From Nocardioides jejuensis (GTDB lineage: Bacteria > Actinomycetota > Actinomycetes > Propionibacteriales > Nocardioidaceae): 64,000 nt of DNA. The stretch is from NCBI RefSeq assembly GCF_004337475.1, contig NZ_SJZJ01000001.1, positions 223,826 through 287,825 on the forward strand, written 5' to 3'. Under the pieces are notes generated by a model. The model was not told the DNA's origin. It saw only the letters and a program-made list of their open reading frames with translations, and ran no database searches. The first letter of the stretch is position 1; each line of letters begins with the position of its first letter. The position numbers were made by a program, and so were the translations under genes. Of the stretch, positions 54,101 to 62,251 are shown piece by piece.

Positions 54101-54375
54101 CGGTCACGCAGCTGCTCGGCGGCCTTGCGCGAAAAGGTCAGCGCCAGGATCGCCTCGGGCCGCACGCCGTCGCGCTCGATGCGCGTCGCGATCGCTTCGA
54201 CGAGTGTGGTGGTCTTGCCCGTGCCCGGGCCGGCGAGCACGAGCAGCGGACCGCTCGCGTGGTCGACGACGCGCTGCTGCGCCGCATCGAGCAGCACCGT
54301 CGGGCCACCGGTGGACGGCGGCACGAGACGGTAGGTGGGCGCGGTGTCGAGCACGGGACCAACCCTGTCAGACAC
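51106..54375 (-). CDS. adnA: AdnA, helicase-nuclease subunit
   Basis: A 1089-residue partner of AdnB. Walker A is LVLAGPGTGKTTTL (46-59), motif II FVDEYQDTDPGQ, motif III GDPHQSIYAFRGA. The C-terminal nuclease has GRVVVVDLKTGRS with catalytic Asp and Lys. A Fe-S staple like that of AddB is suggested by Cys in LTCPMAW at the start of the nuclease domain and HCERCAFTAICP near its end. Overlaps adnB by one base (TGATG), so the two are coupled. Order adnA-adnB as in mycobacteria (Rv3202c-Rv3201c). Confidence 0.93.
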   Translation of the reverse strand: MSDRVGPVLDTAPTYRLVPPSTGGPTVLLDAAQQRVVDHASGPLLVLAGPGTGKTTTLVEAIATRIERDGVRPEAILALTFSRKAAEQLRDRVTARIGRTTTATMCSTFHSFAYGLIRAYAPKELYDAPLRLLSAPEQDVVLRELLADHPESVQWPDALRRALGTRGFAREVHAVLGRAREKGLSPDELSALGRDHDLPAFVAAGAFLEQYLTILDAQGATDYADLIRRAALEAQAHRAELRERFTHVFVDEYQDTDPGQVALLQAIAGDGRSLTVVGDPHQSIYAFRGAEVRGILEFPTAFPQADGSPAEVVALATTRRFGPRLLRASQAVASRLSLQGTIPMEAREAFLAPRAVAGPFGDGLVEVRTYDTERAEAEHLADLLRRAHLEDGIGWDEMAVLVRSGRSSIPALRRSLAAAGVPVEVASDDLPLVRDPAVLPLLDALRAVVHLDDQDPESVEHVGAARAEALLTGPLGGLDAGDARRLARVLRAREKALAAEAGVPARPSRELIRLAVVEPGFLVGLTGPEATRARALSELLVAARAQTVAGATAEEVLWTLWDGTGWSARLRRGVEVGGGSARRAHRDLDAICALFEAAARVEEQRDHTGVATFLATLVAQELPGDTMAERGVRGAAVRLLTAHRSKGLEWRLVVVAHVQEDGWPDLRRRSSLLGADLIGADASGAPVLQPPVTTRELLMEERRLFYVACTRAQERLVVTAVKSSDDDGDQPSRFLSDLFPLDVVRERRDSLPIHHLAGRPRRPLSLGGLVAELRRTVTDPDLAEPLREAAARRLARLAGDGIVIADPSSWWGTRAASFSEQPLRATEEPVPVSASMLESILTCPMAWFLEREAGGAGAAHQSANLGQLVHAVAERVATGDLAPDLGVLMEHVDAVWGRLAFRTPWSSAREHERVRGALVKFLAWHSGNPRELLGTEARFSAEVEIAEGERVRLTGYADRLELDAAGRVVVVDLKTGRSKPTGPAVERHTQLALYQYAVDAGAIEGVTAGSGGAELLQLGLEDGLPEAQVQRQTQHSADGPERARLRDQLALAASLVRAEEFPAVIGPHCERCAFTAICPAKSAGSVVTQ

Positions 54376-54402
54376 GACCGACAGATCCGTCGGCGCAGGC
54401 CG

Positions 54403-55245
54403 TCACGAGGTGTGGAAACGCACCGTGCCCGGGACCAGGCGGAGGCCGCTGATCCCCGCGTGCGCCTGGGCGTACGCGAGCTCGCGGCTCAGGTCGCCGA
54501 CGCCGTTGCTAGTGCCCGACAGCCCGAAGGCAAGCGTGGAGAGGACGCCGACCGCCCGGCCGTCCGGCCCGAGGTAGCCCGACCCGGAGTCGCCCGGGAT
54601 GCCGGTGCCGCCGCGTACGACGTGCTCCCAGCCGCTTCCCTCGGTCGCGGTCTTGCGCGCGGTGCGGGCCGACCCGTTGCCGCCGAGCTTCATGCTCGAT
54701 GCGCCGTACGTGTAGAGCGTGCTGCCGACCGGTACGCCGTCGGTGTCGAGGCCGACGGGCCCACCGGTCTTCGGCATGGACGGGTTGACCTTGCCGACCG
54801 AGGCGGCGTCGACCCGGACCAGCGCGAAGTCGTTGTAGGCGCAGCGAATCGCACTCTTCTCGTGGCGGGCCTGCATCGTGTGCCACGAGCTGTAGACCAG
54901 CCGCCCGCTACCGGTCGTGGTGCCCGAGGTCAGGAGCCCCGCGCCGGTGCCGAAGGTGACGGGGGTGCCCATGGCCAGGCTGCGGGTGGTGCAGCCGTTG
55001 ATGTCGTTGGAGTCGCCGGTGCCCGCGCAGTGGGCGGCGTAGCCGACATAGACGCGGTGCGCGTCGTCGGTGAAGACGAAGTTCGCCGTGCACTGCGCAT
55101 CGCCGGTGAACATCTGCACGCCGGGATGGATCGCCGCCGTCGACGACGGAGCCCACCGCGACGCGCCGTCCGCCGCGCCCACCTGCGCCCCGGAGGCAAC
55201 AAGGGCGAACAGGACAGGGAGGACAAAACGACGAAGGCGCGGCAC
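54403..55245 (-). CDS. Secreted trypsin-like serine protease
   Basis: A 280-residue exported S1-family protease. The signal peptide is MPRLRRFVLPVLFALVASGA, cleavage near residue 24. The triad is His72 (YAAHCAG), Asp139 (YNDFALVRV) and Ser220 (PGDSGSGYL). Cys pairs around the His and Asp (CTAN-AHC, CTT-RC) fit disulfides. Specificity is not clear. It lies between adnA and moeZ, where mycobacteria have other genes, so it is a local insertion. Confidence 0.9.
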   Translation of the reverse strand: MPRLRRFVLPVLFALVASGAQVGAADGASRWAPSSTAAIHPGVQMFTGDAQCTANFVFTDDAHRVYVGYAAHCAGTGDSNDINGCTTRSLAMGTPVTFGTGAGLLTSGTTTGSGRLVYSSWHTMQARHEKSAIRCAYNDFALVRVDAASVGKVNPSMPKTGGPVGLDTDGVPVGSTLYTYGASSMKLGGNGSARTARKTATEGSGWEHVVRGGTGIPGDSGSGYLGPDGRAVGVLSTLAFGLSGTSNGVGDLSRELAYAQAHAGISGLRLVPGTVRFHTS

Positions 55246-55302
55246 GAGGAGAAAGTACCCCTCGTGCCGCGCCTCCGCGGCGTTCTTTGCTGCAGTCCTC
55301 GA

Positions 55303-56532
55303 TCAGTACGACGGCTGCGACGGGTCGATCTGGTTGACCCAGGCCACGACGCCACCGCCGACGTGCACGGCGTCGGAGTAGCCCGCGCCCTTGAGGATCG
55401 CGAGCACCTCGGCCGAGCGGACGCCCGACTTGCAGTGCAGGACGATCTGCTTGCCCGAGTCGACCGACGGGATCTTCTCCAGCGCGGAGCCGTTGAGGAA
55501 GTCACCCTTCGGGATCAGGACGGCACCGGGGATCCGGTTGATGTCCCACTCGACCTGCTCGCGCACGTCGATCAGCTCGAAGTCGTCGCGGTCGTCGATC
55601 CACTGCTTGAGCTGGTGGACCGAGATCGTCGAGCCGGCAGCAGCGTCGGCCGCCTCCTCGGAGACCGCACCACAGAACGACTCGTAGTCGATCAGCTCGG
55701 TGACCGTGGCGTTGTCGCCGCAGAGCGCGCAGTTCGGGTCGCGACGGACCTTGAGCTTGCGGTACTCCATCTCGAGCGCGTCGTAGATCATCAGCTTGCC
55801 GACGAGCGGGTCGCCCATGCCGGTCAGCATCTTGATGGCCTCGTTGACCTGGATCGAGCCGATGCTCGCGCAGAGCACGCCCAGGACGCCGCCCTCGGCG
55901 CACGACGGGACCATGCCCGGCGGCGGCGGCTCGGGGTAGAGGCAGCGGTAGCAGGGCGCCTCGGCCGCAGCCTCGCGCATCACCGGGTCGTCGGAGTTGC
56001 GCAGGCCGGCGGCGTACACGGAGGCCTGGCCGTCGAAGCGGTAGATCGAGCCCCAGACGTACGGGATGCCCAGGAAGTACGCCGCGTCGTTGACCATGTA
56101 GCGCGTCGCGAAGTTGTCGGTGCCGTCGACGATCAGGTCGTAGCCCGTGAAGATCTCGTTGACGTTGTCGTTGTCGAGACGCTCGGCGTGGACGATGACG
56201 TTGACCAGCGGGTTGATCTCGGCGACCGACTCGGCAGCCGAGGTCGCCTTCGGGCGGCCGACGTCGGACTGGCCGTGGATGATCTGGCGCTGCAGGTTCG
56301 ACTCGTCGACCTCGTCGAACTCGACGATGCCGATCGTGCCGACGCCGGCGGCCGCGAGGTACATGAGCGCCGGGGAGCCGAGGCCGCCCGCGCCGATCAC
56401 GAGGACCTTGGCGTTCTTCAGGCGCTTCTGACCGATCATGCCGACGTCCGGGATGATCAGGTGACGGCTGTAGCGGCGGACCTCGTCGACGGTCAGCTCA
56501 GCTGCCGGCTCCACGAGTGCGGGGATGGACAC
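55303..56532 (-). CDS. moeZ: MoeZ, adenylyltransferase/sulfurtransferase
   Basis: A 409-residue fusion of an E1-like adenylating domain and a C-terminal rhodanese. The ATP-binding motif is VLVIGAGGLGSPAL (44-57). Zinc knuckles are CYRC and CALC. The rhodanese active loop is HCKSGVRSAE with Cys as persulfide carrier. It activates small sulfur carriers (MoaD, CysO, ThiS type). The GTG at 56532 follows GAGGAG; the longer reading to 56871 is rejected. Position matches Rv3206c. Confidence 0.94.
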   Translation of the reverse strand: MSIPALVEPAAELTVDEVRRYSRHLIIPDVGMIGQKRLKNAKVLVIGAGGLGSPALMYLAAAGVGTIGIVEFDEVDESNLQRQIIHGQSDVGRPKATSAAESVAEINPLVNVIVHAERLDNDNVNEIFTGYDLIVDGTDNFATRYMVNDAAYFLGIPYVWGSIYRFDGQASVYAAGLRNSDDPVMREAAAEAPCYRCLYPEPPPPGMVPSCAEGGVLGVLCASIGSIQVNEAIKMLTGMGDPLVGKLMIYDALEMEYRKLKVRRDPNCALCGDNATVTELIDYESFCGAVSEEAADAAAGSTISVHQLKQWIDDRDDFELIDVREQVEWDINRIPGAVLIPKGDFLNGSALEKIPSVDSGKQIVLHCKSGVRSAEVLAILKGAGYSDAVHVGGGVVAWVNQIDPSQPSY

Positions 56533-56759
56533 GCAAGGCTCCTCGGGTCGAAAAAACGTCAGCGACGTGCGGATGTGGCCAACACGTCGTACGGACCCAT
56601 TGTTCCCCACGGTCCGCGAGCGCCGGTCCCGTGACCGAATCGCAACCAGCAGATGTCTGGACAGTACAGGCGACCCAGACCAAAGTCGCAGCAGGCGCAA
56701 CCCGCCGCTGCTCCCGCCTTGCCTGACGGGGGCGGACAAACACCTCGGAAGGCACACAC

Positions 56760-59021
56760 GTGAAGAAGTTCGCTCCAGGTCTGCTGGCCGGGACCACAGC
56801 GCTCGTGCTGAGCGCCGCGATCGTCCCGGCAGCCCACGCCACCACCGGCTCCGACACCTCGAGCGGCGCACCCGCCGCCTCGTCGCAGCAGAACGACAAC
56901 CGTCCCGGTCCGCTCACGAAGAAGCAGGACAAGCTGCGCGCCAAGGCGCTCGCCACGCTCCGCAACGGAGGTACCCCGAAGGCGCGCAAGGGCGGCGGTG
57001 CGACGCTCCAGCTCAAGAAGGGCAACGGCGCGAGCACGTATTACGAGTTCCCGGTCAACCGGACCGACAAGATCCTGACCTTCCTGGGCCAGTTCAGCGA
57101 CTTCCCGCACAACAACATCGCGGCGCCTGACCGCACCAAGGACAACTCCACGACGTGGGTGCCTGACTACAACAAGGCGCACTACGACGACATGTTCATG
57201 GGCAGCGGCGACTCGTTCCACGATTACTACAAGCAGCTCTCCGCCGGAAAGTACGACGTCTCGCTGACCACCGAGGACTGGGTCGACGTGCCCGGCACCG
57301 CCGCGTCGTACGGCGCCAACGACGACGACAAGCGGGCCTGGCAGTTCATCGCCGACACCGGCAACTCCTGGTATGCGCAGCAGAAGGCCGCCGGCAAGAG
57401 CGACGCCGACATCAAGAGCTACCTGGCCCAGTTCGACCAGTGGGACCGTTACGACCACGACAACGACGGCAACTTCAACGAGCCCGACGGCTACATCGAC
57501 CACTTCCAGGCGATCCACTCGGGCCAGGGTGAGGAGGCGGGTGGCGGCGCCCTCGGCGAGGACGCCATCTGGTCCCACCGCTGGTACGTCGCGACGGGCT
57601 ACGGCCGCTCCGGCCCGCAGGGCAACCTGCTCGGCGGCACCCAGATCGGTGACACGGGCCTGTGGATCGGTGACTACACCGTCGAGCCGGAGAACGGTGG
57701 CCTCGGTGTCTTCGCCCACGAGTTCGGCCACGACCTGGGCCTGCCCGACTACTACGACACCGCGGGCGGCGACAACTCCACGGCGTTCTGGACCCTGATG
57801 AGCGGCGGCTCCTGGCTCAACCACGGCGGCACCGATGGCATCGGCACGACGCCGGGCCTGATGGGCCCCGAGGAGAAGGCGGAGCTCGGCTGGCTGGACT
57901 ACTCGACGGTCAACTCGGGACAGTCCGGCCGCTTCAAGCTCGGCCCGTCGCAGCACCAGTACGACAACCCCGCCACGCCCAAGAACGAGAGCGACCAGGC
58001 CGTCAAGGTGAACCTTCCCGACAAGGAGACCACAACGACGTACACCACGCCCCCGGAGGGCACGCACGCCTGGTGGAGCGGTCGCGACGACAATCTCAAC
58101 CAGACGCTGACCCGGTCGGTCCCCGCCGGTCAGACGGTGACGGTCTCGGCCCAGGCCTGGTACCAGATCGAGCAGGACTACGACTACCTGTTCGCCGAGT
58201 ACTCCACGGACGGCGGCGCGACCTGGCACGACGCCGCCACGCCCGTGACCGGCTCGAGTGACTGGACGACCCTCTCGGCGACGTACCAGGCCGGCGGCCA
58301 GCCGACCCTCTTCCGGTTCCGGTACGCCACGGACGGTGGCGTCAACGAGGCAGGCGCATTCCTCGACACGATCTCGGTCGCTGTTGACGGCACCAACGTC
58401 CTGACCGACGGCGCGGAGAGCGGCGACAACGGCTGGACGGTCAAGGGCTGGACGGCGTCGACCGGCACCGACAGCAAGGTGAGCCCGCAGTACTTCTGGC
58501 TCGAGAACCGCCAGTACGTCGGCTACGACAAGACCCAGGCCGAGGGCCCGTACAACTTCTCCGAGGGCGTCACCCGGCCGAACTGGGTCGAGTTCTTCAA
58601 GGACCAGCCAGGCATGCTGGTCTGGTACGTCGACCTGTCCTACGCCAACAACAACACCTCCGCGGCGCCCGGCCACGGTGCGGTGCTGCCGGTCGACGCC
58701 CACCCCAAGGCCTTCCGATTCCCGGACGGCACCAAGCCGAGCAACCGTCGCCAGCCATTCGACGCGACGTTCGGACTGACCCCGGTGCCGGAGACCTGCC
58801 TGCACAAGCAGAAGCTCGTGAGCGGCGAGGTGCAGACCCTCGCGGCCTGCGCGCCGGCCAACGCAGGCATCTCGACGTTCAAGGACAGCGGCGAGGACGC
58901 CTACTACGACCCGACCAACCCGCAGGGCTCGACGAAGCTGCCGGGCTCGGGGGTCTCGGCGAGGGTGATGAGCCAGAGCGGTGACTCGCTCACCGTCCTG
59001 GTCCAGAACCCGGCGGTCTGA
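56760..59021 (+). CDS. Secreted immune inhibitor A-type M6 metallopeptidase
   Basis: A 753-residue exported protease. The signal peptide is MKKFAPGLLAGTTALVLSAA, cleavage near HA-TTG. A propeptide-like basic region runs to about residue 90. The catalytic domain has FAHEFGHDLGLPDYYD (His320, Glu321, His324), the M6 site. After it come the family TLMSGGSWLNHGG block and C-terminal beta-domains with a MAM-like layout. It has a GTG start with GGAAGG 7 nt upstream. It is divergent from moeZ, separated by 227 nt without a gene. Probably a virulence-type or nutrient protease; substrate unknown. Confidence 0.92.
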   Translation: MKKFAPGLLAGTTALVLSAAIVPAAHATTGSDTSSGAPAASSQQNDNRPGPLTKKQDKLRAKALATLRNGGTPKARKGGGATLQLKKGNGASTYYEFPVNRTDKILTFLGQFSDFPHNNIAAPDRTKDNSTTWVPDYNKAHYDDMFMGSGDSFHDYYKQLSAGKYDVSLTTEDWVDVPGTAASYGANDDDKRAWQFIADTGNSWYAQQKAAGKSDADIKSYLAQFDQWDRYDHDNDGNFNEPDGYIDHFQAIHSGQGEEAGGGALGEDAIWSHRWYVATGYGRSGPQGNLLGGTQIGDTGLWIGDYTVEPENGGLGVFAHEFGHDLGLPDYYDTAGGDNSTAFWTLMSGGSWLNHGGTDGIGTTPGLMGPEEKAELGWLDYSTVNSGQSGRFKLGPSQHQYDNPATPKNESDQAVKVNLPDKETTTTYTTPPEGTHAWWSGRDDNLNQTLTRSVPAGQTVTVSAQAWYQIEQDYDYLFAEYSTDGGATWHDAATPVTGSSDWTTLSATYQAGGQPTLFRFRYATDGGVNEAGAFLDTISVAVDGTNVLTDGAESGDNGWTVKGWTASTGTDSKVSPQYFWLENRQYVGYDKTQAEGPYNFSEGVTRPNWVEFFKDQPGMLVWYVDLSYANNNTSAAPGHGAVLPVDAHPKAFRFPDGTKPSNRRQPFDATFGLTPVPETCLHKQKLVSGEVQTLAACAPANAGISTFKDSGEDAYYDPTNPQGSTKLPGSGVSARVMSQSGDSLTVLVQNPAV

Positions 59022-59120
59022 TCCGCCGGACACACATCCGGACGACCCGCCCGTCTCCTGCGTCGTCGCACTCACGCGGCTTGTAGGCTGCAGCAACAAC
59101 GTGGGAACGGGAGGGTCGTC

Positions 59121-59744
59121 GTGACGGCTGAGGAGATCGAGGACATGCGTCCCCGAGGTGGTCGGCTTCCGCGTCATGCCCGTCGGGCCCAGCTGCTGGA
59201 CTCGGCGCTCGAGGTCTTCGCGGCGCAGGGCTACCACGCCGCCGCCATGGACGACATCGCCGCGCGGGCCGGCGTCTCCAAGCCGGTGCTCTACCAGCAC
59301 TTCCCGGGCAAGCTCGAGCTCTACCTCGCGCTCCTCGAGTCCGCCTGCGACGCGATCATCGAACGCACCCGCGAGGCGCTGCGTTCCACGCAGGACAACA
59401 AGCTCCGCGTCGCCGGCACCATGGCCGCCTTCTACGACTACGTCGCCGCCGACACCGGCGCCTTCCGTCTGGTCTTCGAGTCCGACCTGACCAGCGAGCC
59501 GGCCGTCCGTGAGCAGGTCGAGCGTGTCACCACCGAGTGCGCGGCCGCCATCACCGAGGTCATCGCCGAGGACACCGGGCTCCCCGCCGAGGCCGCGCAC
59601 CTGCTCGCCGTCGGCCTCGTCGGCATGGGCCAGGTCAGCGCCCGCTACTGGCTCAACGACCCCGGCTCGCTCTCCCGCGAGCAGGCCACCGCCCTCGTCT
59701 CCGGCCTCGCCTGGCGCGGCATCGGCGGCTACCCGCTCCACTGA
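59121..59744 (+). CDS. TetR-family transcriptional regulator
   Basis: A 207-residue TetR protein. The HTH (residues ~22-67) runs RRAQLLDSALEVFAAQGY, AAMDDIAARAGVSKPVLYQHFPGK. A helical ligand domain follows, ending WRGIGGYPLH. The GTG start has GGGAGGG 6 nt upstream. In M. tuberculosis the same position is held by Rv3208, next to the DUF3107 gene. Ligand and targets unknown. Confidence 0.92.
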   Translation: MTAEEIEDMRPRGGRLPRHARRAQLLDSALEVFAAQGYHAAAMDDIAARAGVSKPVLYQHFPGKLELYLALLESACDAIIERTREALRSTQDNKLRVAGTMAAFYDYVAADTGAFRLVFESDLTSEPAVREQVERVTTECAAAITEVIAEDTGLPAEAAHLLAVGLVGMGQVSARYWLNDPGSLSREQATALVSGLAWRGIGGYPLH

Positions 59745-59795
59745 CACACCCCCACACGCAGACCAGCTCACGCAGCACAGATGAAGGAGGACCTC

Positions 59796-60017
59796 ATGGA
59801 GGTCAAGATCGGTATCCAGAACGTCGTTCGCGAGGTCATCATCGAGACCACCGAGACGGCGGCTGCGGTCGAGAAGCTGGTCAACGACGCGATCGCCGAC
59901 GGCGGCATCCTGTCGCTCACCGACGGCAAGGGCCGCCGCGTTGTCGTTCCGGTCGCGACCCTGGCGTACGTCGACTTCGGTGGCGGCGTCGCGGGGCACG
60001 TCGGCTTCCGCTCCTGA
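59796..60017 (+). CDS. DUF3107 protein
   Basis: A 73-residue protein starting MEVKIGIQNVVREVIIETTE and ending VDFGGGVAGHVGFRS. It matches the actinobacterial DUF3107 family (TB9.4/Rv3208A). The ATG at 59796 has AGGAGG 6 nt upstream; an ATG at 59781 lies inside that ribosome site. It follows tetR by 51 nt. Function unknown. Confidence 0.9.
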   Translation: MEVKIGIQNVVREVIIETTETAAAVEKLVNDAIADGGILSLTDGKGRRVVVPVATLAYVDFGGGVAGHVGFRS

Positions 60018-60140
60018 GCAAGCCGGTGCGTCGCTGACGCCACGCTGTCGCAAGCCGTTGCATCCTCAGCCACATGAGGGCAATGTGACGGGCAGCAGGG
60101 CTCGCCAACGGGGGCGAGTCCCCGGCGAAAGGATCGTTCA

Positions 60141-60425
60141 ATGATCGGGACCATCATCGCGGCGCTTGTAGGCGGCACCATCCTCGGCGTCCTCGGCAAG
60201 CTCGTTGCCCCGGGCGGCCGTGACAACATCCCGCTCTGGCTGACGGTCGTCTGCGGCATCGGCGGCATGTTCATCGGTAGCTATGTCTACGCCGCGATCT
60301 TCAACTGCTCCGACATGAACAACTGCACGAACGGCGTCGACTGGTGGCGCCACCTCTGGCAGGTTGTCGTCGCTGCTGTCCTGGTCGTCATCGCAGCCGG
60401 TATCACCGGCCGCAAGCGGGCCTGA
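60141..60425 (+). CDS. GlsB/YeaQ/YmgE-family stress-response membrane protein
   Basis: A 94-residue membrane protein with three hydrophobic helices (GTIIAALVGGTILGVLGKLVAPG, a central WLTVVCGIGGMFIGSYV, and a C-terminal VVVAAVLVVIAAGI). It has the glycine-rich pattern of transglycosylase-associated proteins. Two cysteines (NCSD, NNCT) lie in the loop. It has GAAAGGA 9 nt upstream of the ATG. A strong terminator follows. General stress role is known only for the family. Confidence 0.85.
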   Translation: MIGTIIAALVGGTILGVLGKLVAPGGRDNIPLWLTVVCGIGGMFIGSYVYAAIFNCSDMNNCTNGVDWWRHLWQVVVAAVLVVIAAGITGRKRA

Positions 60426-60447
60426 CACTCACGCATTCAGCAGTCCC

Positions 60448-60483
60448 CGACGCCCCCTGCATCCGACGATGCAGGGGGCGTCG
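60448..60483 (+). terminator. Intrinsic terminator, 16-bp stem
   Basis: CGACGCCCCCTGCATC (60448-60463) pairs perfectly with GATGCAGGGGGCGTCG (60468-60483) around CGAC. It lies 23 nt after the stop of the GlsB-like gene and separates it from rhlE. Confidence 0.85.
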
Positions 60484-60573
60484 GCGTTGTCGGTAGACTC
60501 ACGCACGTATGTGCGCGGTTGACCCGGTAATGGAGTCGGCCGCTCGACCTCCCAACCGGAAGAACTGAAAACC

Positions 60574-62079
60574 GTGACCACTTTCCGCGACCTCGGCGTG
60601 CTGCCCGAGATCTGTGACGCCCTTGAGCGCAAGAACATCATCGAGCCCTTCCCGATCCAGGAGATGACCCTCTCGGTCGCCCTGATGGGCACCGACCTGA
60701 TCGGCCAGGCCCGCACGGGCACCGGCAAGACCCTGGCGTTCGGCATCCCGATCATCCAGCGCGTCGTGACGGTCGACGACCCGGCGTACGCCGGCATGGC
60801 GCAGGGCAAGCCGCAGGCGCTCGTCGTCGCTCCGACCCGTGAGCTCGCGCTCCAGGTCTCCAACGACCTCGAGCTCGCCGGCTCCGACCGCGGTGTCCGC
60901 GTCCTCACCGTCTACGGCGGCGTGGGCTACGACGGCCAGCTCGAGGCCCTCCAGTCCGGCGTCGACGTCGTCGTCGGCACCCCGGGCCGCCTCATCGACC
61001 TGATGAACAAGCGCGCCCTCGACATCTCCCACGTCAAGGCGCTCGTCCTCGACGAGGCCGACGAGATGCTCGACCTCGGCTTCCTCCCCGACGTGGAGCG
61101 CCTGCTTCGCGGCACCCCGGAGACCCGCCAGACGATGCTCTTCTCGGCCACCATGCCGTCCGCGATCATCACCCTGGCCCGCATGCACATGCGCCACCCG
61201 ATGAACATCCGCGCCGAGTCCGCCGCCGACGAGCAGACCGTGCCGGCGACCGCGCAGTACGTCTACCAGGTCCACGACCTCGACAAGCCGGAGATCATCG
61301 GTCGCGTCCTGCAGGCCGACGACGTCGACAAGGTCGTCGTCTTCACCCGCACCAAGCGCCAGGCGCAGCGTGTCGCCGACGACCTCACCGAGCGTGGTTT
61401 CAACGCCTCGCCGCTGCACGGCGACATGGCGCAGGTGGCCCGCGAGAAGGCGATGGACAAGTTCCGCGAGGACAAGGTCAAGATCCTCGTCGCCACCGAC
61501 GTCGCCGCCCGCGGCATCGACGTCCGCGGCGTCTCGCACGTCATCAACTACACCTGCCCCGAGGACCACAAGACCTACGTGCACCGCATCGGCCGCACCG
61601 GTCGCGCCGGCGCCACGGGCACCGCGATCACGTTCGTCGACTGGGCCGACCTGCAGCGCTGGAAGCTCCACAACAAGGAGCTCGACCTGCCGTTCGACGA
61701 GCCGGTGGAGACCTACTCCACCTCGCCGCACCTCTTCCACGACCAGGGCATCCCGGAGGGCACGAAGGGTCGCATCAAGGCTGCCGCGCCCGTCGAGCGC
61801 AAGCCGCGTACCGAGGGTGGCGGCCGCGGTGGCTCCGCCGCGGGCGAGCGCTCCGGCGACCGTCCGGCGGGCAACCGCAACCGCAACCGCACGCGTACCC
61901 GCAGCGGCGAGAAGGTCGAGGGCGGCACGACCGCCCCCGCCACCGCACCGGCCACGACGCCGGCTGCCGAGGGCGAGGCCGCGGCTCCGTCGGCCAACCG
62001 CAATCGCAACCGTCGTCGCCGTCGCCCCTCGGGCACCGGTGGTCAGGGCGCCGCTGCTGCGGCTCCCGCCGCCGAGTAA
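60574..62079 (+). CDS. rhlE: DEAD-box RNA helicase RhlE
   Basis: A 501-residue DEAD-box helicase. The Q-motif FPIQEMT is followed by ARTGTGKT, PTRELALQ, TPGRL, DEADEMLDLGF, SATMP and, in the second RecA domain, ARGIDVRGV and HRIGRTGRAG. The C-terminal 90 residues are a disordered tail of Arg/Asn/Gly and Ala/Thr/Pro repeats (NRNRNRTRTRSG, NRNRNRRRRR) that likely binds RNA. GTG start with GGAAGAA 11 nt upstream. Rv3211-type position after DUF3107. It should unwind rRNA or mRNA structures. Confidence 0.93.
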   Translation: MTTFRDLGVLPEICDALERKNIIEPFPIQEMTLSVALMGTDLIGQARTGTGKTLAFGIPIIQRVVTVDDPAYAGMAQGKPQALVVAPTRELALQVSNDLELAGSDRGVRVLTVYGGVGYDGQLEALQSGVDVVVGTPGRLIDLMNKRALDISHVKALVLDEADEMLDLGFLPDVERLLRGTPETRQTMLFSATMPSAIITLARMHMRHPMNIRAESAADEQTVPATAQYVYQVHDLDKPEIIGRVLQADDVDKVVVFTRTKRQAQRVADDLTERGFNASPLHGDMAQVAREKAMDKFREDKVKILVATDVAARGIDVRGVSHVINYTCPEDHKTYVHRIGRTGRAGATGTAITFVDWADLQRWKLHNKELDLPFDEPVETYSTSPHLFHDQGIPEGTKGRIKAAAPVERKPRTEGGGRGGSAAGERSGDRPAGNRNRNRTRTRSGEKVEGGTTAPATAPATTPAAEGEAAAPSANRNRNRRRRRPSGTGGQGAAAAAPAAE

Positions 62080-62091
62080 TACCGACCGCAC

Positions 62092-62128
62092 ACGAAGGCC
62101 GCGCTCCCACCGGGGGCGCGGCCTTCGT
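62092..62128 (+). terminator. Terminator after rhlE
   Basis: ACGAAGGCCGCGC (62092-62104) pairs perfectly with GCGCGGCCTTCGT (62116-62128), 13 nt after the rhlE stop, followed by CGTTCGT. Confidence 0.85.
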
Positions 62129-62140
62129 CGTTCGTGCTGC

Positions 62141-62223
62141 TGCCAAACTGTCAATCTGACACTTTGGCAGCACGTGACAGGACGGAAGTGTCACGTCAGG
62201 CGAAACTGTCAATCTGACAGTTT
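62141..62223. repeat. Three TGTCA/TGACA palindromes with a 17-bp exact repeat
   Basis: Palindrome 1 is TGCCAAACTGTCA-ATC-TGACACTTTGGCA (62141-62169, one mismatch). Palindrome 2 is ACGTGACA-N9-TGTCACGT (62172-62196). Palindrome 3 is AAACTGTCA-ATC-TGACAGTTT (62203-62223, perfect). AAACTGTCAATCTGACA occurs exactly at 62145-62161 and 62203-62219. They fill the gap between converging rhlE and the histidine phosphatase. No ORF is inside. Confidence 0.7.
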
Positions 62224-62251
62224 GGCGCGCGCCCGCGCCGCCCTCCCGGCG

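Noticed and set aside
51172..56634. A very long open frame (about 1820 codons) on the plus strand
   Set aside because: It runs antisense to adnB end, adnA, the serine protease and moeZ. Its translation is rich in Arg, Asp, Val and His without motifs, typical of a shadow frame in GC-rich DNA.
62141..62223. parS or dif site
   Set aside because: The palindromes do not match TGTTTCACGTGAAACA (parS) or the two-arm XerCD dif sequence.
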